A program made the translations under genes and the position numbers. Positions 23,816 to 36,139 of a stretch of 64,000 nucleotides of DNA are shown here, piece by piece; positions within the stretch are counted from its first letter, which is position 1; every line of letters starts with the position of its first letter. Source of the stretch: Apostichopus japonicus. Lineage: Eukaryota; Echinodermata; Holothuroidea; Aspidochirotida; Stichopodidae. The DNA is taken from positions 3,485,499 to 3,549,498 of the forward strand of contig NC_092565.1 of assembly GCF_037975245.1 (NCBI RefSeq), given 5' to 3'. The notes beneath the pieces are model-generated. The model was not told the DNA's origin, made no database searches, and worked only from the letters and a program-made list of their open reading frames with translations.

Positions 23816-25493
23816 GTGTGCTAGAAGACGTTACATTGTCTTGGGTAACGTAGGTCCAGTTGTAGACCCTGCGTCAGTAGATCTTGTTAGATTCTTTCTA
23901 TATTCATTTTAGAAGTGAAGATTCTTCATCTTTGAAGGGAGCAGTATTTGAAGACTCTTGCCATCACAACATCTGGTAGACATTTTAATGAGCACGCGTT
24001 CTTCAGTCTGTCGTGCGTGGCCGAGCTATATTTGTTGCGTGTCCTTCTTCGTACATAACAATGGATTTTACGTGTTCCTGTCGTTGCTACCAACAAAAGT
24101 GTACTATCGCTGATACTATCACGTTGTGCTTTACAAACTTACTGAGATATTTCAAATTGAGAATGCATCTTCCGAGTTCTTTGAATCTTGAGGGTAAGAT
24201 GAACGTTTTACTTAGTTTTCCGTTGAATGTTATGTATAGAAATCGACGAAAATTAGCACTAATTATTCCCCGGTCATACCGACGGTCATGTTGATTGCAT
24301 ACAATGTGTTAGGCCCATACAGCCTACACTTATAGTTATTACACGGTTGTAATGTAGACTTTCCCTAAACTTCCCCAACAATGTACTAAGCAACTATAAT
24401 GTACATACCACTACATCTCCACCACCACTATTTCGTCATAACGTTAGGCCAATTGTATCAAGCTTTGCAGTAATATTTGCTTAAAGAACATATTGTTTAT
24501 ATTCATCATATTTTCTGACAAAACAGGAGTAGGAAGTGGAGGGAAGAAGGAAGTGTCCAACACAAATGTTGGACCATGTTTGACCTTGACAATCAAAGGA
24601 CGGAAACGCCGCCATATTATCGATTCCGGTGGAGAAGCTGATATAAAATCTACCTTACGTTTCTCCGTGATGCCGAATACACCTTTAACACCGTACCTTC
24701 TCCCTGCTAAGCGGAGGCGCTGTTTAGAAAAGCCAAGAAAACTTTCAATGAACAGTGATCCGTCAAGTCTGGATGAAACTAAATGGAAGGGGTACCGGAA
24801 CGTCACAAAAGGTAAATAAAATAACTGAGTACTTCTATATTGTAATTTTAGACTTGCACCCATCCTACCTTTTACAAATGGAAGAAATAAATGTGTGGTG
24901 CGCACCTTTAAAACTTATTTATATGTCAGAAACTGCAATAGGAAAATGTGCATTAAACGAGTGGAAATGATTTTTCTTTCAGTATCCCGAAACAAGCTAA
25001 AGAAACAGAACCCGAGTTTGGCTAAAGTTGAACGGTGTTTGGAGTATCCCATCAAGAAAGAGGATATATACGCCTTCATTCACAACATCCGGTTGGATAT
25101 CACTAGATCGGATCAACTATCCTCAGAACTGGACTTAAAATGTCTGCTAACTTCGAGTGGATAAACAACCGATGTAAAGGGGGAATACTCACTACCTGGC
25201 TATACCCACAAAAACATAAAGAGAGAACGCCAAATACAATACTAATGATCTCATGTCATATCATATCATGAAAAAAAAATTATATATTGGTTGAGTTTTT
25301 TAGTAGATTCTACGTGCAATTCTATTATTATTATTGTTTTGTTCAATGTATCAACGAAACAAAAATATTTAAATACTTTTTGTACAAAAAAATTAAAGAG
25401 GTTTAATTACATATATTTTGTTTTACTTATAACATTTCTTCTCGTTTGTTATTTTTTCGTTTGTTTATCTCTTTTAAAATGGTCATCAGCATA
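23620..25493 (+). repeat. Right arm of the large inverted duplication
   Basis: Inverted partner of 19645-21580, including promoter, exons, introns and 3' UTR of paralogue B. Relative to the left arm it lacks nine bases (three codons) at the end of exon 1 and has three extra bases (one codon) in exon 2, so both copies keep their frame. Confidence 0.85.
24061..25164 (+). CDS. Unknown basic protein, 199 aa, paralogue B
   Basis: Three exons, 24061-24193, 24527-24811 and 24983-25164, spliced in phase 1 with donors GAGG|GTAAGA and AAAG|GTAAAT and acceptors AAACAG|GA and TTTCAG|TA. The product has 199 residues: MDFTCSCRCYQQKC at the N-terminus, GRKRRH and the core RFSVMPNTPLTPYLLPAKRR in exon 2, and YPIKKEDIYAFIHNIRLDIT to LLTSSG in exon 3. 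Compared with paralogue A, the 24 codons of the core differ at three sites, all silent, while the start of exon 2 differs at most codons. That contrast supports real translation of this frame. Family and function are unknown; a nuclear role is inferred from the basic clusters. Transcription points away from paralogue A, with starts about 2.9 kb apart. Confidence 0.77.
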
Positions 25494-25499
25494 GTCCTC

Positions 25500-28300
25500 C
25501 AACATACTTGAAATGTGAATAATGGTAAACTACAGCAAAACAGTCTACCGCACTGCGACATGTTATTCTTTTATTAAACACTCCTCTAGCATTTAATCTG
25601 CCGGGGATACACAGAGGGTCATAATCAGAACGTTCAGTAAATATTCAGCAAGTTTTAGCACGCTAATATTGAAGTCAAATTATTCTGACGAACTTATTAA
25701 TATTAGCTTTAATTAATATTAATATTAGCTTTAAGGAAGCGTTGAAGAAGAATTCAGAGTTGGATCTTAATTTACATTGACATTGTAGCAGAAGAGAATG
25801 GAGATTGTTCAATCTGCATGTGGCGGGGTGTGGTGGGGTTGGGGGTGGGGCATGGTGTCACTAAATCTTAGGGCATTGTGACATGTGACTTTGACTGGAG
25901 GGGGAAAGCTCAAAATCACCTCAAATCTTCCCGACAAAATGTGCATTCTGTGGCACATAATTTCAATGATTTTCAACAAAACGGCACTTTGTTTTAATTA
26001 CATATTTTTTTTATTAAAAATCTTATTAAAAAAAGAATAACACCACCGTCTTTCATGTTAATACTATTTCAAGAGGGTTCAGAGAAACTAGCAAGAAGTG
26101 CCAGTTTTGTAACGTAATGTTATGCCTCGACAGAAGTTGTCATTTTTATCTGCCATTCTGTCAATGAAATCAGAACTGCATTCTGGTCAGTGGCGTACGC
26201 AAGGGGGGTGGGTATGGAAGGGGTGCATTGCCACCACCTCCCATTATCAGGCGGTGAAAACGGTGCAATCGGGGATTATTTACATTCATCCGGGGAAGAA
26301 CGAGACCACTGCTAAAGGGGGTACACGCCCCTCCCCTATAGAACCTCACACACACAAAAAAAGAGAGTATTTAATAGCATAGTCATATAGACCTATCATT
26401 TATAGTATCAGACTGCACAATTTGACGTCTCAATCTTTGAATTGTCTTTTCGGAGGGCTGGGGGGGGGGCGGGAAGGAGAATGACCACAGAACCCCTGCA
26501 TGAGGGAACGCAAGGCGACACCCTCTCCATTATAAAATGGGTCATACGCATGTGGTCCTTTCATAATGTCTCATTTCCCTAGCTATATCAGTGAGGGGGT
26601 GTCCCTCCCGCCACTTTTGAAATCCTGTGCAATGATACTAGTGTGATATTAAATCTTGTGAATATCCTTTAATGATATTCTGGAAGCGGAGTTCAACCCT
26701 ATTCAGTGTTTCAAATGCTGGTTAGGCTATTTATCACAGACGTGTATGTTGGAGAAGATTCTTACACCTTATCGTATTCAGAATTGCCTTTAGTCCAGTT
26801 AAGTTTAAGTTAACGCAGTCCAAATGTAAACATCATGAATATTATTTGATAGCTCCTGTATGGAATTATTATAATCGCTTGCTCATTGGAACCTATTAAA
26901 GCTGAAAGAAATGAATCCCAATGCACGAATATATGGTCTCTGAACACTTTGGTTTACAATGTTTTCCAAAATGTTGTCAATTTTCATTAACGAAGTGCAT
27001 CCTGAGATGTTTTCGGCTGGGGGCGCTACTGTACAATTCTAATACTCAGACTCAGAGCCGTATATACGGCCCTGTCTGTACTCTGTAGATTAGCCATCGA
27101 CGATGTGGTTTTTTTTTAAAATTCAACACCAGATTTCAAACCACGTCAGAAATGTTTATGATCGGTTGACATTAGCTGTCATTGAAGATGATCTTCCTTG
27201 ATCGTTTGCCTTGTAATAGACCAGTGTGAGTAATAACTCTTATCATAATATATGTTATAATATATGTTACAATATATGTTACAATATATGTTAAAATTGC
27301 AACACCGTAACGAAGTCAACAATGCAATACGGTACTTTTCATATCTTATGGAGAAAAATTGTCGGCCTGCTCTCCAAATTATTTACGTTATGTCATCGTG
27401 ATAAATACTTAACAGACTAAATATACAATAACCGTGGCCGTTAACTCGTTTTGGTGCAATATATATGCACTAGCCTTATACTATGCAGTACACCAGCGCA
27501 CGGGGGCGGACTAGGTCCAAAGATTGCTCTCAGTTCAGTGATCCACCACCAGGCGGCACTGGAGCCTTGAAAGAAGCGGAACATTACTTATAGCGGTCAA
27601 GAAAAAAGAGCGCCCTCGACGCATCAAGCCTGGAGGCGCCTACGGTGTTAAAAGCCTGCATAAGTTAGTAATTAACATGAATAGCTAGTCATAACTAGGG
27701 ACACAGGCAAAGTTTTACATGCTGGTAACTAAATACACAGAAAAAATCACATTCATTTCATTCTAAAGACACAGACAATTTAAAGCCACAAACACTTTTA
27801 CGACTGAAGACACAAATCAAGTCACAGACACTCGTAACTAAAGATACAAACAACACATCAGGCATAGTGGATGTAATGAACGAGCATCTTATAAAAGTGT
27901 AAGCCTTCATGGCAAATCTTAAAACACATCATGAGTTGAAACACACCCCGGATACCAGCCACAATAACAAAGTGACTGCCTAACTGTTTGACTGAGTGCA
28001 ATAGCGGTTGATTTCATATTTGTGAGATATCTTTACATTTTTGAAAGTATCGATACATCTTTTGTCTCGTTCACTTTGCCCCAAAAATAAACGGAAAACA
28101 TGAAAACAAAGCGAAAACGGATATTCAGTTTTATAAACTTTCAAAAGCTGCAGTGAAACTAAAGACGCCACAGTGTGATAGAAGCGGGTATATATGCTTA
28201 TATTTCACCACAAGGAAAATTACACCCACCCACACACGCCCATACAGATACACACTTTACTACTGCTATATTGTGAGAACAACCAATCATTATATCAGAG
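25500..28300. other. Non-coding stretch with transposon-end debris
   Basis: Holds a sequence at about 26188 (cagtggcgtacgcaagg) that resembles the end of hAT-type MITEs, a short tandem array of ataatatatgtta around 27245-27292, and a G-rich block near 26460. No gene is supported. Confidence 0.45.
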
Positions 28301-28303
28301 TGA

Positions 28304-28419
<116 letters not shown>

Positions 28420-28429
28420 ATATATGCTA

Positions 28430-30775
28430 TTTTACTACAAATTAATTTTTATCCGAGTTAGGGGAATTCAAAAGGTTTGTATATCATCACAACCACGTTA
28501 TCTACAGTTAAATCAAGATACCCTGAGCTAACAGTCTAAAAGATGCTCTAAATATGTAATGTTAACCAATTGCCATAATTCGAGACAGATGAGCGACCAG
28601 ATATTTGGCAAATGGAATTTGTAATTTTATTCTTGAGGTTTAAAGAGGCAACAATTGAATCATTCCTTAGTTGAGTGCAAGCCAAATTGAGGGCGTTAGT
28701 CGAATCAACTCATTACCTTCATGAACTGATCTTGATTCAATTTGAAGGAGTACATGTATTTACTGACAATATGTTGGGGTGAGGGGGGGGGGGGTGGAGA
28801 TAGAGCTAGTTTTATGCAGGTGAAGCTATACTTGTACAAGGTGAATCTTAAACAATACTGCTATTATTACTTTAAGCTCTTGATTTAGAAATGAGAAATG
28901 AGAAGAGGGGGCGATATGCACATTATTTTTTACCATCGTGTCTACCAATCATTTGTTTGGTTCACGTTTCCGTTGTGTACTGTCCGTCACGCAGTGTTAC
29001 TTAATAAAATTGTATGCACTGATTCCGTGGATTCAACAGGTGTTTAACACCTTGGCTGCCAAAGACTTTGATCACTGCAAATCGAAAAATATCTCCCGTT
29101 TGTTTTTTGTTTTACAGTTTATAACGTAACTCCATTCTGATTCAAATTTCAGTGTGATATACCGTATTTTATCAAATTTCTATAATATATATTGTCACAT
29201 TCCGAGAAAAATATTCTCAGTCCAATTAATGCCATTTCGAATTATTTCCATAATCAAACAAAATCTGGCTATACGGGTCAGGTTCATACTGCTACGGTTT
29301 AATGAGAATATACAAAGTGTGCGTATAGATAACATTGTCAGTCGCGCGGAAACTGTTTAAAGTTTTACAATTTGAGAAAATATTCCGAAACATTTGTCCA
29401 GATTTTCTCAAAACTAACCAAGGCATTATGGGTCATGATTTTAAAAATCTGCGAAATATGAAAAAAAAAAAACATTTGAGTGCAAAATTTACATAACAGA
29501 CAACATGTATGATAACGAGAGGAGGGTATGGTGGAGAATGTGTGATCAGAGGGTGTTGGACTTGTTTACAAAGGAGCGCTGGGCCATTTTCGTGAAGAAC
29601 CAATCGATATACACACCAAAATGTCTGCATATATATATTCCGCCAAGTATCTCTGTCCAACTATATATACATACTTACGTCACTCATAATGTGTATATAT
29701 GGCAGTAACACATTATCCTGCAGTACCTCTCATTCAATACATTTTATTCGTAAAATGACATTGAGTTTGGAAATCTTACGTGCATATTTAATAATTAAAA
29801 ATTAATAACATGTGTTATGATACATTATCTGACTATATAGGTCTAGGTAAACACTATGTGTTTTATTATAAATGACTGTATGCATGTCTATTAACAGAAA
29901 CAGTCTATCTTATGCATGGCACATAAACTCATCAATCACAACACCACTGCAACGAATGATTCATTTCTATTCAGAATTACAAGCATCACGATCCATTCAT
30001 GGTTGGTAAGTTACGTAATTAATGTTAAAGTATCCATTAATATTAATCGAAATATATATAATTTTTTTTGTTATTATCATCTTTCTTTTCTTCATCACAA
30101 ATGCACGGTTGCATAAATAATTACTTTTTTATGTATTTCTTCGAGCAACGAAATTAATGTTATCTTGGTATGTCGCAAACTGTCAACCCGATAACGATAT
30201 GGATTCTTTGACAGTAACAAGAACCCACAAAGCTATTACAGAATTTGCTATAATAATCATTACAAAACTGAACTAGCTTCAACGTACCTGATCTATGGGT
30301 TGAAGAATTGTGTGCGATTACCGTTAGTGACTAATGCATGCACGTGTACAACAAAAAAAGTATTAACCGAACATATATTAAAGTTAACTATAAGTTCTGA
30401 TAAGGACACTACTATATTCGTTCTCCAAATTCACAAACAATTTAGTATGGTTACAGGCGCATATAAGCCCACATTTTATTATGACGTCATATACGCAGAA
30501 AACACCAATCATAAATGGTTTTCTGATTTACCCACAATGCATTGGTGCGAGGCATCATTTGTTACTGCAGAATATATCATGAAAACAAACCTAAATGATA
30601 ATAATATCTCTTCAGATGAGAAAAGAATTACGTACGTAATGAACAAAATTGTGCCTGTATATTTGATTAATGCTGACCTATATAGTAGCATATACTCTCC
30701 GTTACAATGCGTGTCTGTCTTTGGAGTGATGTAGAATTAGGGCAGAGGGGAGGAGGGGGGGGGTAGTACTCTTTT
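28430..30775. other. Non-coding stretch, no gene seen
   Basis: AT-rich with a G run at about 28785. A frame at 30300-30734 is open for 144 codons but starts at TTG and shows no recognisable motif. Confidence 0.45.
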
Positions 30776-30777
30776 AG

Positions 30778-31830
30778 CTATGATAAGATAAGATAATATA
30801 ACCTTTATTAAACCCACAAAAGGTAATTGCATGCTTTCATAAAATAGTATACAAAAAATATATATATAAATATATCAAATTATAGTAACCTGTACAAACA
30901 ATCCTAAAACAACACAATGGACAAAGTAAGAGACCGAATCAGTCCTAACAAAAGGTACCAAACAGGCAAGGTCTAGCGATTCAAATTTCGGTTATAAAGT
31001 TTTATACGTTGTGGAATAAATGAGACGGAGTGTCGATTTGCATTGGCCAATGGCAACCGCACCCTACCACTTCGAGGGATCCCCGCTCTCTCCAGAAGCG
31101 CATCCTACCACTTTGAGGGATCCCCGTTCTCTCCAGAAATCACACGAAGTGGGTGCAGCTATACCATCAGGCATAGTCATGTCTAGTTTAACCTCTAGGA
31201 GCTGTTGGTAGGACGTGTCAAGGTTGATTGAATTTCCCCGATCACATAACTTACCTCTCTAATAATGGCTTCAATATCATGTTTATCTTCTTTACTCGCA
31301 TTCCCACCCCACAATACCAAATTAAATTGGCATACCCCACAAATAACAGAGTTATAAAACATGGCATGAATATTGTGATTAATATTGAATTTGTTCATCA
31401 TACGCAGGCAATACATACTAGAGTTCAGTTTCTTCAATAATACATCTACGTGCTCATGCCAGGGAAGCCTTTTATCTATCACCACCCGAAATACTTATAA
31501 TTATCTACCCTTTCGACGATACTTTTCTTTATAATAACTTCAAATGAAACAATCGTGGACTTCACCAATTTCTTTTGTCTTATTAACATTAAGTTCTAAA
31601 AATCAATATCATTGACCTGATCCACGGTCACAGTATCATCATCATTTAATATTAAACATAGCAAGGCAGTATCATTTGCAAATTTGACCAATGAGCATGC
31701 ATTATTTGACCTTGCATCAGATGTGTACAGAGTGAGTAAGAATGGTGCTATAGAACCGTATCTTGTGGTGCACCAGTGTTTGACGTGATGACATCAGATA
31801 TGCTGTTAGATGTTCTGATATTAACAGATT
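30778..31830 (-). mobile_element. 3' end of a decayed non-LTR retrotransposon (LINE)
   Basis: Read on the minus strand, the fragment contains the C-terminal third of a reverse transcriptase. A segment around 31680 reads LVKFANDTALLCLI, matching the catalytic F-A-D-D box region with D replaced by N. Then comes VIDKRLPWHEHVD, with MFYNSVICGV and LVLWGGNASKEDK further on, and a tail reading SFIPQRIKLYNRN. The 3' end, ttaataaaggttatattatc then cttatctta, is typical of CR1/L2/Jockey-like elements with a short repeat tail. There is a frameshift near 31487 and stop codons between segments. Endonuclease and the palm's first half are missing. This is a dead copy. Confidence 0.8.
31062..31140. repeat. 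41-bp tandem duplication inside the LINE fragment
   Basis: The unit cctaccacttcgagggatcc and following ccg.tctctccagaa occurs twice, offset by 41 bases. It is a local duplication within the retrotransposon tail. Confidence 0.8.
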
Positions 31831-31849
31831 AACGTTTCTCGCGCGGGTA

Positions 31850-34800
31850 TCCCTTACTTTTTTTCAAGAATGTTTTCTTATGGACCGCTAGATTACAATA
31901 TCTATCGATACCCAAAGAAACCATGGACCTGTCAGTGAATATGAAAGATATCACGACAGGGCCATACATATATTTCTCGACATAACTATATCTTCACTGT
32001 TATACTGATGGCAGGGACAATGACATTGAGTGGAGAGAAATGGATGTGTGGGACCATCTGCATGCACATCGTGAACAGAGAGAAATATGTATATCATTTG
32101 AAATACAAACAAAATAATCGGACCTGCAGGGCTTCAATCAAATGTTTTGTTTTTTCTTGTAAAACAAGCTTTCTCTTTGTGAATAATACAAAAACAATCA
32201 GCAAGCAGTCTGCTCGAGCTAGGTAAACCAATTAGTTAAATCAATCCCTTACTAACCGTCGAATTTATTTGACCATTGTAGCTACGTTTTCCTATATCTG
32301 CATTCCAGTTGGTGACATAGACAAATCGATTTTGTAGTATACCTCTTGTTATCTTGTCCACCTGCGTTAATAACCAAAATATTGATGCAACAAGAAATGA
32401 AATCACTAACGACTGTACATGCGAGACTATAATACATATGTGGTATCCAGGAGGTAGTTTCCCTACGATCTATATATGTTATTAGTATTTCTGCTGTTTG
32501 CGAATGGCATTCGATATCTCTTACTATTCCAGTCACTGACGGTCTTATTATCTTACATATACTCGGAACAAAATTACGGTGTTACAGGAGTTTCAGTACA
32601 CAGTGTCTGTGTTCCAGGCAATAGATTCTTCCTACCGCCTTATATGTTATGAGCGGTTGTATAGATGTAGTAAGGCCTACGTATTTCTTTTATCATTGTC
32701 TCGACAACTCGTGCAGGTAAATGAGGATTATATGACGTTTTTTTTATGATTAAAACTGGAAGTATATCGTAAAGTTGCGATGGTAACCACAGATTGAAGC
32801 TATATTGCCGACCGCATTCGTGTATATGTGTATAGGCTTACCGTGCAACTGCTTGTATGTAATGTGAAGATTTGAGTTTTGGAATTAAAATTCTACAGTT
32901 AAAATGAGCGATGTTGTTAGTTTTGTTTTGAATGGATTAGATTGGATTGGATTGGATTGGATACGAATTGAAACTAAGAGGTAAGTCTTTCAACATTTGT
33001 CTTTTCCAGCCGATCGCTGCAGGGTAACTTTCTCATCATACGGCGTTGATCATTGCCCAATGCCATTCTAATTCCTCTTTGCGAACCGTGAGATCTTTTA
33101 ATGTAAATGTACTATTATCGGCGGGGGTAGATTTTGTGAACTCATTATTCAACAGCGATTATTGCCCATACTTCCATCAGTTTAAAACTTAATATTAGAC
33201 CTAGGGATGGGGAGGGGGTAGGGTGGGGTGAGGTTGGGTGGGTGGGTGGGTGGGTGGTGATTTCTATTAAATCATACAGAAGTTAATGTCAGACTAAGCA
33301 GTTTGCTTTCAATCTTTGTTTTCGATATAAGCGCGAAATCGAGGAAGAAATTTCCTCGCCCCCGCCCCGCCCCATTGGGGTAAGCCAACTCAACTAGCGT
33401 ACCAGTTCCACAACCACTTAGTCGCATCAGAAATGAAGATAATCTACAACTTTCAAAGTGATAAGTAGTTTACACTATGTTATTTCGAACATGTATCTGA
33501 AAGACAGATTACATATTAGAAACACTTTAATATGACTAGGCTCGGTGTGTTGGTGAGAATGGGGCGCTGATGAGGGGGACGAGGCGGAGGGGGGGGGGGT
33601 TGAAGGAGTTAAAGTTGTGCAGTGCTGTTGCACGATTTCGTGACCTCTTTGCTCTCTCATAATGAGGACTGAAATTGAACTTGCTAAAATGATCATAATT
33701 TTCATAGTCACGAAAGTTCTAGAAACGTCTATCCGGCCTACTGAAAAGCGGGAAAAACAGTGACTATATTGTGAAACGGTGAAAACTGTGGCTATATTGT
33801 GAAACGGTGATATGAATGTGTTAATGGTGGTTGCTACTGTTAGGGGGCGGGGAGGGAGGGGGCAGTGTTGCAACCTACAATAATTGTTATTCAAGGTAAG
33901 TAATTTTATGAAGAATCTTGTATATTAGCACGATATAAACATACAAAGTGACGCCAGACTTTCACGAGACACCTTACCTATTTTTCACTCCCCCTCCGTC
34001 TTCGATCACCTCATAACGGATTTGGAAAGGTTTACCTATACTTTGAACTTTTAACGGTATACTGCATGGTTGTTTCCTTTTATCAACGCACTGCACTATA
34101 TATACTGACAGTCCGATATATAGCCATAACCTGTTCCAGTAGCATATCTGATTTTGATAACAAATGGTGCCCCTTAATACGTTAAATGGGTTGTATCGCT
34201 CCACGTAAATTAAACCTACCCGCACACTATATTTGATGAATTAATAAATCCTACCATGGAGCGTATAGCTTTAGCATTGATCCCGTCCACTCTAGATGGC
34301 GATAAGTCACGGTCATGAGAGCTTTTATTGACACGCATGATCTAGTAAACATGTTCTGTTATGAGAATAGCTGTCGGTCTTTTAGCCTGGTGGTACAAGT
34401 AGCCGGAAGTTCGTATCAGTCAGGTGGCTTGACAGAGTCACCAAAGATGGAGGAAAATCGATTTGTCTTGAGAAGTGAGTCACAATTTGAGTAAGATATG
34501 AGTCAATATGTACCGTTGTCGAAACAACAGAATTACAATATAGCCTGCAGTATTATAGTCACAAACAGGCAAACCCAAACCATTTGTGTTGTGCTCCTTG
34601 GCCTCCTGATTTCATGAGAATACTGGCATTTCCAATAGCTACACCCCCTCCCCTTCAAAATAAGTAAAAAGGAAATCAAAAAAGAAATAACTAACAAAGA
34701 AGCAAACATGAAAAAAAAAGAGACAAAGATGTCCTTCTTCTAAACATGAAGACCAAATTAGGCAAATGCGGTCATATTTTCATTGTTTTAAACAATTAAA

Positions 34801-35990
34801 TTAGTATTTGACAATATCAAGAATGGATGAGGTGTGGTTATAGACTGTTCAGTATGACTGCAAGGATATGGTATGGGGAATTTAATGATTAAATATCTTC
34901 GGCTTCAAGCTATAGTCCATACTCAATTGCCTCTCCCGTCGAAAATGAGAATGACTTCCAATCTGCAGGTCATTAATACAATTACAAATTTATTCAATCA
35001 TATAAACACTATTGACACAATAATTGAAATGATCTCGTTTAAAACATATAGGTTTACTGCAATAATGAAACATATGCGAATCCAAACCCCTGGGAGGGGG
35101 CGGTGGAGCGGGATAATGTGTTTTGTAAAAAAACACAGTAAAAATGCCCCTTTTCATAAATTAGAAATGCCCCCTTTAGCAAATGAAAGTATAACCTTTT
35201 GACGTTTTGTAAAGAAAAGTACCCATATATTACTTAACTGAATATTTGTTGAGAAGTTAATAAAACTGTTGTTAGAAAGTGCCCCGGGATATATAGCTTT
35301 GTTAAAAAACCTTCAAATGGAATAGATGGTACAGAATGTTAATCCGAATTGAAAAGTGGGTATAGGACATAAATGGCTGAACACGCACAACGCGAGCGAC
35401 TAGGCGCAAAGCCTTTATCGGTGCAGGGGTCCAGTGGCCCGCCTTATGGCCCCTGATGGGGAAAAGCTCCGGCGGGGGCCTGGGGGGGGGACTCACATCT
35501 AGAAACCTTCAAGTTTGCTTCTTTTTGGTCCCTGAATTGACATGTCAGTCATAAATGTAGTTTAACAAAAGTCACATCTGACAAGTGATTAGACTTAATT
35601 TAAGAAAGACTTCTCTATTTAAGATCCGACTGTAACTTAGGGCCTTTATCATGATTAATAAACTTGAAACTTAAACCAAAACGGGAACATTCTTAAACTT
35701 TACACACAGGGATAAAATCATATTGTTATACAGATATGCACAATATGCACACAATTTCATATGGTATCATAGGCACTATTGGGCCTCTGGGCACATTCAC
35801 TTTATCGGAAACATAAAATCCTATAAAATAAAGATACTTCAGGGCGGTAAGCCTGGGTAGAATCTCTAAAGACTGTTGAGAAACATCGAGAAATATGATG
35901 TATCGTCCAAATGTTACATAGTGTATGTACTTTGATGTGCGTATATACCAGGGACTTTCTAAAGAATCTTTTAATGAGTGGGCTATTTCC
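31850..35990. other. Non-coding stretch, no gene seen
   Basis: Contains (ATTGG)n at about 32936-32961, (GGTG)n at 33232-33256, a 29-base unit twice at about 33760-33810 (actatattgtgaaacggtga), G-rich blocks and assorted repeat debris (35.08-35.50 kb). Reading frames at 33475-33894 and 35726-36133 on the minus strand lie over G-rich or transposon-related sequence. Confidence 0.45.
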
Positions 35991-35995
35991 CAATA

Positions 35996-36130
35996 GGGAC
36001 CATCATGACACTGTCTAAGCGCGGGCGCTATACCATTTTTGGCGCGTAGATGAGCAAGAAAACTTTTGCCAACTTTTCCTCCCAGATTGCCGAAAATTGC
36101 ACAACCCATGCCCAGTAAGTTGCATCTAAA
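35996..36130 (-). mobile_element. Decayed relative of the 38.3-kb MITE
   Basis: On the minus strand, atgcaacttactgggcatgg, then gcaatctgggaggaaaagtt and gcgcttagacagt line up with atgcaacttacaaggcctgg, cgatctgggaggcatttt and ccgcttagatagt at 38.44-38.56 kb. It is diverged and lacks recognisable ends. Confidence 0.6.
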
Positions 36131-36139
36131 CATTCATAA

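Noticed and set aside
26188-26340. A complete hAT MITE starting cagtggcgtacgcaagg
   Set aside because: Only one end was found; no matching inverted end or flanking duplication nearby.
30300-30734. Open frame of 144 codons on the plus strand
   Set aside because: It starts at TTG, the first ATG is at codon 48, and no motif, splice context or similarity was seen; probably chance.
33475-33894. 139-codon minus-strand frame rich in Pro and Ser
   Set aside because: Begins at a non-ATG codon and its Pro/Ser-rich part is the translation of a G-rich low-complexity tract.
35726-36133. 135-codon minus-strand frame
   Set aside because: Its beginning is the translation of a decayed MITE relative of the 38.3-kb element; not a gene.
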